Under the pieces are notes generated by a model. That model ran no database searches, was not told the origin of the DNA, and worked only from the letters and a program-made list of their open reading frames with translations. The translations under genes were made by a program, and so were the position numbers. From positions 186,001 through 250,000 of the forward strand of contig NZ_JABBGE010000004.1 in NCBI RefSeq assembly GCF_012927245.1: 64,000 bases of DNA, written 5' to 3'. The DNA is from Streptomyces sp. R302 (lineage in GTDB: Bacteria; Actinomycetota; Actinomycetes; Streptomycetales; Streptomycetaceae). Positions 43,897 to 51,774 of this stretch are shown here, piece by piece. Each line of letters begins with the position of its first letter. Within the stretch, counting starts at the first letter, position 1.

Positions 43897-45039
43897 ATGC
43901 CGAGCGCCGCCCCCGCCGACGCCCCCACGCCGTTCACCGCCGACGACTACCGGGCCCGGATGGACCGCGCGGCCGCCTCCGCCGCCGACGCCGGACTCAC
44001 CGGGGTGCTCGTCGCCCCCGGGCCCGACCTGGTGTACCTCACCGGCTACCAGCCGACCGCGATCACCGAGCGGCTCACCGTCCTCGTCCTCGCCGCCGGC
44101 CAGGACCCGGTGCTCGTCGTCCCCACCCTGGAGGCGCCCGACGCGGAGAAGGCCGTCGGCGCGCCCGCGCTGACCCTCCGCGACTGGACCGACGGCAAGG
44201 ACCCGTACGCCGTCACCGCGCCGCTCCTCGATGTCGACGGCCGCTTCGGCGTCAGCGACAACGCCTGGGCCATGCACCTCCTCGGCCTCCAGCAGGCCCT
44301 CCCGGGCACCTCGTACGTCTCCCTCACCGAGGCGCTGCCGATGCTGCGGGCCGTGAAGGACGCCCACGAACTGGACCGGATCGCGGCCGCGGGGGCCGCC
44401 GCCGACCGGGCGTACGGGGAGATCCTCAAGGTGCGGTTCGCGGGCCGCCGCGAGACCGAGGTCGCCGCCGACCTCGCCCGGCTGCTCCTGGAGTTCGGCC
44501 ACTCGCAGGTCGACTTCACCGTCGTCGGCTCGGGCCCCAACGGCGCCAACCCGCACCACGAGGCCGGCGAGCGGGTCATCGAACGCGGCGACATGGTCGT
44601 CCTCGACTTCGGCGGGCTCCAGCACGGCTACGGCTCCGACACCACCCGCACCGTCCACGTCGGCGAGCCCACCGACGAGGAGCGCCGGATCCACGACCTG
44701 GTCCGCGAGGCCCAGCAGGCCGGCTTCGAGGCCGTGAAGTCCGGCATCGCCTGCCAGGACGTCGACCGCGCCGCCCGCAAGGTCATCACCGACGCCGGCT
44801 ACGGCGAGTACTTCATCCACCGCACCGGCCACGGCATCGGCGTCACCACCCACGAGCCGCCCTACATGATCGAGGGCGAGGAGCGGCCCGTCGTCCCCGG
44901 CATGTGCTTCTCCATCGAACCGGGCGTGTACCTCCCCGGCCGCTTCGGCGTCCGCATCGAGGACATCGCGACGATGACCGAGGACGGCACGGGCCGCCGC
45001 TTCAACGCCACCCCGCACGGGATGGCGATCGTCGAGTAG
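43897..45039 (+). CDS. M24 family metallopeptidase (Xaa-Pro aminopeptidase-like)
   Basis: 380 residues from ATG 43897 behind GAAGGAGA. An N-terminal creatinase-like domain (DLVYLTGYQPTAITERL) precedes the pita-bread catalytic domain with its five metal ligands: VVLDFGG, GSDTTRT, HRTGHGIG, SIEPGVY and VRIED. Expected to cleave N-terminal residues before proline in cytoplasmic peptides. Confidence 0.9.
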   Translation: MPSAAPADAPTPFTADDYRARMDRAAASAADAGLTGVLVAPGPDLVYLTGYQPTAITERLTVLVLAAGQDPVLVVPTLEAPDAEKAVGAPALTLRDWTDGKDPYAVTAPLLDVDGRFGVSDNAWAMHLLGLQQALPGTSYVSLTEALPMLRAVKDAHELDRIAAAGAAADRAYGEILKVRFAGRRETEVAADLARLLLEFGHSQVDFTVVGSGPNGANPHHEAGERVIERGDMVVLDFGGLQHGYGSDTTRTVHVGEPTDEERRIHDLVREAQQAGFEAVKSGIACQDVDRAARKVITDAGYGEYFIHRTGHGIGVTTHEPPYMIEGEERPVVPGMCFSIEPGVYLPGRFGVRIEDIATMTEDGTGRRFNATPHGMAIVE

Positions 45040-45059
45040 CGGCGGCAGGCCGGGGCGCC

Positions 45060-46295
45060 TCAGGACAGCGGGTCCTGCGGGGCCAGCGCGGCGGCGATCC
45101 GGCCCGCGACCACCTGGGCCATGTTTCCGTCGGCGGTCGTCGCCGTCCTCGTCGCCGAGACCGCGATCGCGAGCCGCTTCGACGGCAGGTACGCCTGGAG
45201 CGCCGCGTAGCCGGAGAAGGACGGGTTCTGGAGCAGCCAGTCGCCGGAGACGATCACCCCGAGCCCGAAGTGGCGCTCCTGGGTCTGCTTGAGGCAGATC
45301 GTGGCGGGGCAGGTCTTCGTCGGCGTGCCCAGCCCGACCGTCCCGGGGTCCACGAGAACGCGGTAGGAGCGCGGACTGATCAGCTCGCCGCTGCCGATGC
45401 CCCGCGCCGAGCGGGCCATGTCGCAGACGGTGCTGGTGATGACCGCGCCCGGGCCGGTGGTCCACGAGGGGTTCCAGAAGGTGGACTCCTCGTGGAGGCC
45501 CCGGTCCGAGGTGAAGGCGTGCAGCGCCGGGGCGGGGATCTCGGGCGTGAAGGAGTTCCGGGTCGCGTGGAGCCCCAGGGGGCCGGTCACCAGCTCCCGC
45601 ACCAGGTGGTCGATGCGGGTGCCGGTGATCCGTTCCAGGGCCCGGCTCAGCAGCAGGTAGTTGGCGTGCGAGTAGCTCCAGTTGGTGCCCGGGTCGTACC
45701 AGAGGTCGTGGGAGAAGGGGAAGGCGAGGAGCTCGTCGGGCGTCCACGCCTTGAAGGGGTGCGGGGAGAGCTCGGCGGCGAACGCCGGGTCGGTGACGTA
45801 GTCGTGCAGGCCGGAGGTGTTGCTCGCCAGCATCCGCAGGGTGATCTCGCGGGCCCTCGGGACCTCCGGCAGCCAGCGCTCCACGGTGTCGTCGAGGTCG
45901 AGGCGACGCTGCTCGGCCAGCCGCAGCAGGGCCGTCCCGATGTGGGCGAAGGCCACGGAACCGGCCCGGAAGCGCATGTCCGGCTCGGCCGGGACGCCGG
46001 TCATCGACTTGCCGAGCGCTCCGGTGACGACCTCCCGCCCGTCCACCGTGACGCGCAGCAGCACCGCGTTCAGCCGCAGGTCCTTCCGGGCCTTCCGGGC
46101 GATGTCGAGGACGCGCCGGGCGTCCCCGGAGAGCGGGCCGGGCGTGCGCGCGCACGCCTCGGAGCCGTGCCGGGGAGCGGGTGCCGGGGCGGCGACGGAG
46201 GCCGACGGGAGGGCGAGTGCCAGCAGCGCGGCGCCCAGGGCCGCCGCGCGGGCACGGACGCGGGCCCGCCGGTGCGGGGGAGTGGGGGGTGTCAT
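45060..46295 (-). CDS. Secreted beta-lactamase-fold serine hydrolase homologue, SxxK lysine absent
   Basis: 411 residues with a signal peptide (LGAALLALALPSASVAA). The class C beta-lactamase/DD-peptidase fold is clear from RLDLDDTVERWLPEV, ASNTSGLHDY, GTNWSYSHANYLLLSRAL and FWNPSWTTGPGAVITST. The catalytic SxxK box reads AGSVAFAH, i.e. Ser is kept but Lys is Phe, whereas YSHANY keeps the Tyr. I recall similar streptomycete sequences, so this may be a subfamily with changed or lost activity rather than a mutation. Confidence 0.8.
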   Translation of the reverse strand: MTPPTPPHRRARVRARAAALGAALLALALPSASVAAPAPAPRHGSEACARTPGPLSGDARRVLDIARKARKDLRLNAVLLRVTVDGREVVTGALGKSMTGVPAEPDMRFRAGSVAFAHIGTALLRLAEQRRLDLDDTVERWLPEVPRAREITLRMLASNTSGLHDYVTDPAFAAELSPHPFKAWTPDELLAFPFSHDLWYDPGTNWSYSHANYLLLSRALERITGTRIDHLVRELVTGPLGLHATRNSFTPEIPAPALHAFTSDRGLHEESTFWNPSWTTGPGAVITSTVCDMARSARGIGSGELISPRSYRVLVDPGTVGLGTPTKTCPATICLKQTQERHFGLGVIVSGDWLLQNPSFSGYAALQAYLPSKRLAIAVSATRTATTADGNMAQVVAGRIAAALAPQDPLS

Positions 46296-46395
46296 GCGCG
46301 CACTATGGCGGCCCGCCTCCCCCGTCCGTCCGGAACACTCCGGCCGTGCGCCCGAGTGGAGCCCTTCCGTGGCCCGAGCGGCCCAGCCGGGCCCG

Positions 46396-46437
46396 GGCGA
46401 CCGGCGGCGCGCGGCCCGCCCCGGCAGGGCGGTCGCC
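46396..46437. terminator. Possible terminator after treZ
   Basis: GGCGACCG (46396-46403) and CGGTCGCC (46430-46437) pair perfectly around a very GC-rich 26-base interior, just beyond the treZ stop in its direction of transcription. Confidence 0.5.
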
Positions 46438-46450
46438 GGCCCCGGGTCCG

Positions 46451-48202
46451 TCAGCCGTCGGCCAGGACGACCGCCGACTCGGCGGGGAGGCGCAGCAGCC
46501 CGTCCCTGCCGGGCGCCTCGACCGGCTCCCAGGCGGCCAGGACCCGGTCGCGGCCGTTGGAGCCCAGCGGGATCACGGCCGGCTCCTTGCCGAGGTTCAC
46601 CGCCACCCGCACGTCACCGCGCCGGAACACCAGCCAGCGGGCCTCCTCGTCGAAGGCGGTCTTCACCCCGCCCAGGTCGGGGTCGGTGAGGTCGGGGAGG
46701 GTGCGGCGCAGGGCGATCAGCTCGCGGTGCCAGGCGAGGAGCCGGCGGTGCGGGTCGCGCTCCCGCTCCGTACGGTCGAGGACCGAGCGGTCCCGGGTCG
46801 CCGGGTCCTGCGGGTCGGGCACCTCGTCCTCGTCCCAGCCGTGCGCCGCGAACTCCCGCCGCCTGCCCCGCCGTACGGCCTCCGCGAGCTCCGGGTCCGT
46901 GTGGTCGGTGAAGTACTGCCAGGGTGTGCGGGCGCCCCACTCCTCGCCCATGAAGAGCATCGGCACCGAGGGTCCGGTGAGGACGAGGGCCGCCGCGCAG
47001 GCGAGCAGGCCGGGGGAGAGGGAGGCCGAAAGGCGGTCGCCGAGCGCCCTGTTGCCGATCTGGTCGTGGGTCTGGGCGTAGCCGAGGAAGCGGTGGGCGG
47101 GGGTGCGCTCCCGGTCGACCGGCCGCCCGTGGTGGCGGCCCCGGAAGGACGAGTACGTGCCGTCGTGGAAGAAGACCCGGGTGAGGGTCTTGGCGAGCGC
47201 GGCCATCGGGGCGCGGGCGAAGTCCGCGTAGTAGCCCTGCGATTCACCGGTCAGGGCGCAGTGCAGGGCGTGGTGGAAGTCGTCGTTCCACTGCGCGTGC
47301 AGGCCGAGGCCGCCGAGCGTGCGGGGCGTGGTGGTGCGCGGGTCGGCCAGGTCGGACTCGGCGATCAGGAAGTGCTGCCGGCCCTGCTCCTTCGCCAACT
47401 CGTCGACCGCCGCCGACAGTTCCTCCAGGAAGGTGAGGGCCCGGTCGTCGGCGAGCGCGTGCACCGCGTCGAGCCGCAGCCCGTCGATCCGGTAGTCCCG
47501 CAGCCAGGCGAGCGCGCTGCCGAGGAAGTACGCCCGCACCTCGTCGGAACCGGCCGCGTCCAGGTTCACCGCCGCGCCCCACGGCGTGTGGTGGCGGTCG
47601 GTGAAGTACGGGCCGAAGGGCGGGAGATGGTTGCCGGAGGGGCCCAGGTGGTTGTGGACCACGTCGAGCACCACGCCCATGCCGAGGCCGTGCGCGGTGT
47701 CCGTGAAGCGCTTCAGCGCCGCCGGGCCGCCGTACGGCTCGTGGACCGCCCACGGCGCCACCCCGTCGTACCCCCAGCCGTGCGTCCCGGGGAACGGGCA
47801 GAGCGGCATCAGCTCCACATGGGTGACGCCGAGCCCGGCGAGCTCCCCGAGCCGGGCGGCCGCCGCGTCGAGGGTGCCCTCGGGGGTGAAGGTGCCGACG
47901 TGGAGCTCGTACAGGACCGCGCCGCGCAGCCGCAGCCGGGGCGGCTCGTGGCGCCACGCGTGGGCCGTGTGGTCGACGACGGCGCTGAGCCCGTCCGGCC
48001 CGTCCGGCAGCCTGCGGCCGCGCGGATCGGGCAGGACGGGCCCGTCGTCCAGCCGGAAGCCGTACCGGTCGCCGTCCGAGGCCGGCACGGTGCCGGTCCA
48101 CCAGCCGTCCCGCAGGGCGTCCCGCTCCAGGGGGTGCCCGGTGCCGTTCAGCTCCAGGGTCACCCGGTCACGGGCGTGCGGCGCCCACACCTCGAAGAGC
48201 AC
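46451..48202 (-). CDS. treZ: Malto-oligosyltrehalose trehalohydrolase
   Basis: 583 residues from GTG 48202 behind GAGGAGAA. An N-terminal CBM48/E-set domain (FEVWAPHARDRVTLELNG) is followed by the GH13 barrel: ELHVGTFTPEGT, VVLDVVHNHLGPSGN, region II DGLRLDAVHALADD (nucleophile Asp), region III LIAESDLADPR (Glu) and region IV TTHDQ-equivalent AQTHDQIGNRALG. Cleaves trehalose from the end of maltooligosyltrehalose, the second step of the TreY/TreZ route from glycogen. Confidence 0.93.
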   Translation of the reverse strand: MLFEVWAPHARDRVTLELNGTGHPLERDALRDGWWTGTVPASDGDRYGFRLDDGPVLPDPRGRRLPDGPDGLSAVVDHTAHAWRHEPPRLRLRGAVLYELHVGTFTPEGTLDAAAARLGELAGLGVTHVELMPLCPFPGTHGWGYDGVAPWAVHEPYGGPAALKRFTDTAHGLGMGVVLDVVHNHLGPSGNHLPPFGPYFTDRHHTPWGAAVNLDAAGSDEVRAYFLGSALAWLRDYRIDGLRLDAVHALADDRALTFLEELSAAVDELAKEQGRQHFLIAESDLADPRTTTPRTLGGLGLHAQWNDDFHHALHCALTGESQGYYADFARAPMAALAKTLTRVFFHDGTYSSFRGRHHGRPVDRERTPAHRFLGYAQTHDQIGNRALGDRLSASLSPGLLACAAALVLTGPSVPMLFMGEEWGARTPWQYFTDHTDPELAEAVRRGRRREFAAHGWDEDEVPDPQDPATRDRSVLDRTERERDPHRRLLAWHRELIALRRTLPDLTDPDLGGVKTAFDEEARWLVFRRGDVRVAVNLGKEPAVIPLGSNGRDRVLAAWEPVEAPGRDGLLRLPAESAVVLADG

Positions 48203-48269
48203 GGTGGTTCTCCTCGCAGACGGCGATACGGTCGACGCTATGGCCGATGGGTCGTTCCCATCCTGGCAG

Positions 48270-49238
48270 TCAGGACGGCGACGCGCCCGGCGCGTCCCAC
48301 ACGTAGTCGACCTGGCGCTGGAAGTTCACGTACCCGGCGCGGGCGAAGGCCGCCGCCATCGGGACGTTCCCCAGGTCGGTCGCGGCCCGGACGCGCGGCA
48401 CGTCCTGCGCGGCGAGGATGCGGGTGCCCTCGGCGAGGATCTCGTCGATGTAGCCCTTGCCCCGGTGGGCGGGGAGCACGCCGATGTACGCGATGATCGC
48501 GTTGTAGTTGTTGCGGGCCGGGACGACGAAGCCCACCGGCTCGCCGGTGCCCGGCAGTTCGGCCACCTGCCACCACTCGCGCGGCGTGGAGTAGTGCGGG
48601 AACTCCTCGTCGTAGTGCCGCTCGGCGGCCTCCCGCAGCGACAGCCCCTCGGCCAGGTCGGCCTGCCCGTGCGCGTCGAGCGTGCCCTCCATCACCGGCG
48701 TCATCAGGGCGAGGAGGTCCTCGCGGTCCCGCACCGGACGGAACACGAGTCGGCCGGTGGGCTCCGCGACCGGCGTCCCCGGCAGCCACTCCAGGCGCAG
48801 CCGCTCGACCAGCGGCCGGGCGCCGGTCTCCGCGAGCAGCGCGAGCAGCAGCTCGACGCGGTCGCGGGTCTCCGGCACCTCGCGCCAGTCCGGCGGCAGG
48901 TAGCGGTTGAACTCCGGCGGCACGGTGCCGGCCGGGACGACGGCGGGCAGCGCGGCGTTCAGGAGCCGGCGCCCCACCTCCTCGGCCTCCCCGGCCGGGA
49001 GCTCGGGGTCGAGGTCGAAGAAGTCGAGGGCGAGCGGCTCGCGCCCGTCCTTGTTGGTCCACCAGGCGATCCGGCCGAGCAGACGGCCGTCGCGGAGGGC
49101 CACCCACATCCAGTCGGGGCGGCGGCGGCCGGAGCCGAGGTCGTCGGCGAGTTCGTGGTCGAGCGTGTAGGTGAGGCCCAGGAACAGGTCCAGTTCCTCC
49201 GGCCCGGCGAGCGGGCGGACGACGACGTCGTCGGTCAT
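48270..49238 (-). CDS. GNAT family N-acetyltransferase (two GNAT folds)
   Basis: 322 residues from ATG 49238, preceded by GGGGGAA. The C-terminal domain has the acetyl-CoA loop GVLPAHRGKGYIDEILAEGT, with FVVPARNNYNAIIAYIGV on the preceding strands and RAATDLGNVPMAAAFARAGY after. The N-terminal half (WMWVALRDGRLLGRIAWW) looks like a second, degenerate GNAT copy, as in MshD-like and aminoglycoside-type acetyltransferases. Substrate unknown. Confidence 0.82.
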   Translation of the reverse strand: MTDDVVVRPLAGPEELDLFLGLTYTLDHELADDLGSGRRRPDWMWVALRDGRLLGRIAWWTNKDGREPLALDFFDLDPELPAGEAEEVGRRLLNAALPAVVPAGTVPPEFNRYLPPDWREVPETRDRVELLLALLAETGARPLVERLRLEWLPGTPVAEPTGRLVFRPVRDREDLLALMTPVMEGTLDAHGQADLAEGLSLREAAERHYDEEFPHYSTPREWWQVAELPGTGEPVGFVVPARNNYNAIIAYIGVLPAHRGKGYIDEILAEGTRILAAQDVPRVRAATDLGNVPMAAAFARAGYVNFQRQVDYVWDAPGASPS

Positions 49239-49392
49239 ACGGTGGTTCCCCCAGGGGTACGTGTGGTCGAAGCCCGCAGACCGTAGCAGTGATCTTCCGG
49301 CGCGGGCCCGGGCTTTTCCGTGCGGCAGGCGGTTACGTGCCTGGTACGGAGGCTTCTGGACAGCCCGCCCCGGACACCCGGACAATCACCGT

Positions 49393-49947
49393 GTGACGAC
49401 CCCGACCCCGTACGAGCCCCCGGCGCACTCCCCCCGGCTGACCGACACCGAGCGGGACCGTGCCCTGGGCCTGCTCCGGGAGGGCGCCGCACAGGGCCGT
49501 CTCTCGCACGACACCTTCCTCTTCCGGATGGAGCGGGCGCTCCAGGCCCGCCGCCCCGACGAACTCGACGTGCTCACCGCCGACCTGCGCAGCGAGGGCA
49601 CCTGGACCCGGCGGGTGGTCGGCGCCGTCGAGCGGATGTCGGCGTTCACCGCGCGCATCGGCCGGGCCTGGCACTCCGAGCGGCTCCCGAAGCTGCTGCT
49701 GCCGCAGCCGGGGCCGTACCCGCTGCGCATCGGCCGGGACCCGGTGAACGGCCTGCGGCTCAGCCACGAGACCGCCTCCCGGCTGCACGCCGAACTCTCC
49801 CTCCAGAGCGGCCTCTGGGTCCTGCGCGACCTGGGCTCCACCAACGGCACGACGGTCAACGGCCGCCGCGTCGTCGGCGCGGTGGTGGTCCGGGCCGGGG
49901 ACGTCGTCGGCTTCGGCGAGATGACCTTCCGCCTGTCGGTCGACTGA
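49393..49947 (+). CDS. DUF1707 plus FHA domain protein
   Basis: 184 residues from GTG 49393. Residues ~15-65 are DUF1707 (LTDTERDRALGLLREGAAQG, RLSHDTFLFRMERALQARR). Residues ~100-184 are a forkhead-associated domain with the phosphothreonine-binding GRDPVNGLRLSHETASRLHA, LRDLGSTNGTTVNG and GDVVGFGEMTF. It likely reads out Ser/Thr kinase signalling in the cytoplasm. No kinase gene is adjacent. Confidence 0.88.
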   Translation: MTTPTPYEPPAHSPRLTDTERDRALGLLREGAAQGRLSHDTFLFRMERALQARRPDELDVLTADLRSEGTWTRRVVGAVERMSAFTARIGRAWHSERLPKLLLPQPGPYPLRIGRDPVNGLRLSHETASRLHAELSLQSGLWVLRDLGSTNGTTVNGRRVVGAVVVRAGDVVGFGEMTFRLSVD

Positions 49948-50073
49948 GGACCCGTTCCGGGCCTGGTCAGGGTGGTGCCCTATCACCCGTTCGGCGGTAT
50001 GCGGCGGGCGTCGCGCCCCCGCCGGTGATGGGCTGGGGGTCCCACCGCCGGCCGACGCACCCCTGGGGGCACG

Positions 50074-51102
50074 ATGCGCGACGACCAGACCCCCGACCCC
50101 GCCCGCGAGACCCGGGTCGCCCGCGTCGTGCCCGGCCTGGTGCGGAGCGTCGCCGACCCGGCGGCCGGGCCGCCCGTGCCGCCCGGCGGGCGGACCGTCG
50201 CGCCCAGCCCGCTCGACCCCGGCGCGGCGGCCGATCCGTACCCCGTGTACCGGCGGCTGCGGGAGGAGTTCCCGCTCACCTACGACCCGATGCTGCGGGC
50301 CTGGGTGCTGAGCCGGTACGCCGACGTCGCCACCGCGCTCACCGACAGCCGCTTCACCCACGGGCACCGGCCCGGCGACCCGGCCTGCTCGCGCGCCCAC
50401 GTCGACGTGGACCTCGCGGAGCTGCGGTCCGTCGCCGAACGCACCGCGTACGTGCTCGCCCGGCGGATCGCCGACCGGCCCCGGGCCGACCTCGTCGCCG
50501 ACTTCTGCCACTGGCTGCCCGCCGGGACCGTCGCCGCCGCCGTCGGCGTCCCCTACCGGGACATGATGCGGCTGGTCAGGGGCCGCGCCGCGACCGCGCT
50601 CGCCGGCGAGTGCGGCGGGCAGATCGCCGTGCGGGAGAAGGCGCTGGCCTCCTTCCTCGGCAACGTCCTCGCCGACCCCGACCAGGTCGCCGCCCTGCGG
50701 GACGCCCCGACGGCGCTGGTGGCCCGGGCGTGGACGGAGTCGCTGCGCCGCGACCCGCCGGTGCAGATCGCCGTGCGGCGCACCCGCGAGGACGTGCCGG
50801 TGAGTGGCGGGATCCTGCCGGGCGGCTCCTCCGTGGCGCTGCTCGTCGGCGCGGCCGGGCGGGACCCGGAGCGGTTCCGCGCGCCGGACCGCTTCGACCC
50901 GCTGCGCGACGACCCCGGCCAGCTCACGTACGGTTCCGGCTTCTGCCCGGCGGTGATCCTGGCCGGTCTGGAGGCCGAGTACGGGCTCCGCGCGCTCTTC
51001 GAGGCGATGCCGGGGCTGCGCCTCGCGGACGGCTTCCGCCCGGTGCCGACCGGTCTGATCACCCGTGCCCCGCGCGCCCTCGTCGTCCTGCCGAACGGCT
51101 GA
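50074..51102 (+). CDS. Short cytochrome P450-like protein with altered heme loop
   Basis: 342 residues, about 60 short of a normal bacterial P450. K-helix ESLRR (ExxR), the PERFRAPDRFDPLRDD meander and N-terminal DPYPVYRRLREEFP are recognisable. The heme loop reads YGSGFCPAVILAGLEAE: the Cys is present but the usual x-H-x before it is shortened. The I-helix acid/Thr pair is not evident. It may bind heme differently or be a degraded or specialised paralogue. CACCCGTTCGGCGGTAT at 49984-50000 upstream is shared with the 54.3-kb promoter region. Confidence 0.75.
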   Translation: MRDDQTPDPARETRVARVVPGLVRSVADPAAGPPVPPGGRTVAPSPLDPGAAADPYPVYRRLREEFPLTYDPMLRAWVLSRYADVATALTDSRFTHGHRPGDPACSRAHVDVDLAELRSVAERTAYVLARRIADRPRADLVADFCHWLPAGTVAAAVGVPYRDMMRLVRGRAATALAGECGGQIAVREKALASFLGNVLADPDQVAALRDAPTALVARAWTESLRRDPPVQIAVRRTREDVPVSGGILPGGSSVALLVGAAGRDPERFRAPDRFDPLRDDPGQLTYGSGFCPAVILAGLEAEYGLRALFEAMPGLRLADGFRPVPTGLITRAPRALVVLPNG

Positions 51103-51189
51103 AACGAGCCCCCCGCCGCGCTGCTAGGGTGACGTGCGCTCGTCAAGCGAGCCCTTCTGGTGAACCACGTCCAACGGGGAAAGAAACAC

Positions 51190-51693
51190 GTGAAGCTTCG
51201 TCATGCCCGCGCGATCGCCGTCTTCGGCATCGCCGTCTTCGCCCTCACCGGTGCCCGCGGCTCCCACGGCGGCGGCTGCGACAACAGCAGCTCCGGTTCG
51301 AGCTCCAGCTCCAGCTCGGGTGGCGGCGGCAGCCACAGCGACAGCGACAGCAGCGGCGGCAGCAGCAGCTCCGGCGGCGTCTCCGTGCCCGGCGGCGGCG
51401 GCAGCGCCGACAAGGCGGCCCGCGACGTCACCATCGACAAGTGCGCCTACGACGCCGCCACCAAGAAGCTGACCGCCAAGATCACGGTCAAGAACGACGG
51501 TGCGCTCGACTACGACTACAGCGTCACCATGAAGTTCACCGGCGCCGGCGCGACCTCCGCGACCGCCTTCAAGTCCGGCATCTCCGTCGCGGCGGGCGCC
51601 TCCGCGACCGCCGAGCTGACCACCCCGTACCCGGGCACCGGCGACGGCTCCGAGTACACCAAGTGCGAGGTCAAGCGCGCCAGCCGCGTCTGA
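51190..51693 (+). CDS. Secreted Ser/Gly-rich protein with FxLYD-like domain
   Basis: 167 residues from GTG 51190 (GGGGAAAG upstream; TAGGGT -10 at 51125-51130). Signal peptide IAVFGIAVFALTGARG, then a Cys in GGGCDN that could be a lipidation or disulphide site. A ~50-residue Ser/Gly linker leads to an Ig-like domain (VTIDKCAYDAATKKLTAKIT, VKNDGALDYDYSVTMKFTGA) with a second Cys near the end (YTKCEV). This resembles FxLYD/DUF4352 extracellular domains of unknown role. Confidence 0.75.
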   Translation: MKLRHARAIAVFGIAVFALTGARGSHGGGCDNSSSGSSSSSSSGGGGSHSDSDSSGGSSSSGGVSVPGGGGSADKAARDVTIDKCAYDAATKKLTAKITVKNDGALDYDYSVTMKFTGAGATSATAFKSGISVAAGASATAELTTPYPGTGDGSEYTKCEVKRASRV

Positions 51694-51702
51694 CCCGCGG
51701 CC

Positions 51703-51737
51703 GGCGGGGTCACGGGCCGCGCGCCCGTGGCCCCGCC
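51703..51737. terminator. Bidirectional terminator between convergent genes
   Basis: 15-bp stem GGCGGGGTCACGGGC / GCCCGTGGCCCCGCC with a single G-T wobble and a five-base loop. It can serve both the secreted-protein gene and treY. Confidence 0.8.
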
Positions 51738-51774
51738 GCCGTGCGGGACCCGCCGCACCCACAGCGGTATGCGC

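Noticed and set aside
50074..51102. Part of a secondary-metabolite gene cluster
   Set aside because: A P450-like gene, an MFS exporter and an FHA gene occur nearby but no synthase, precursor or tailoring set is present.
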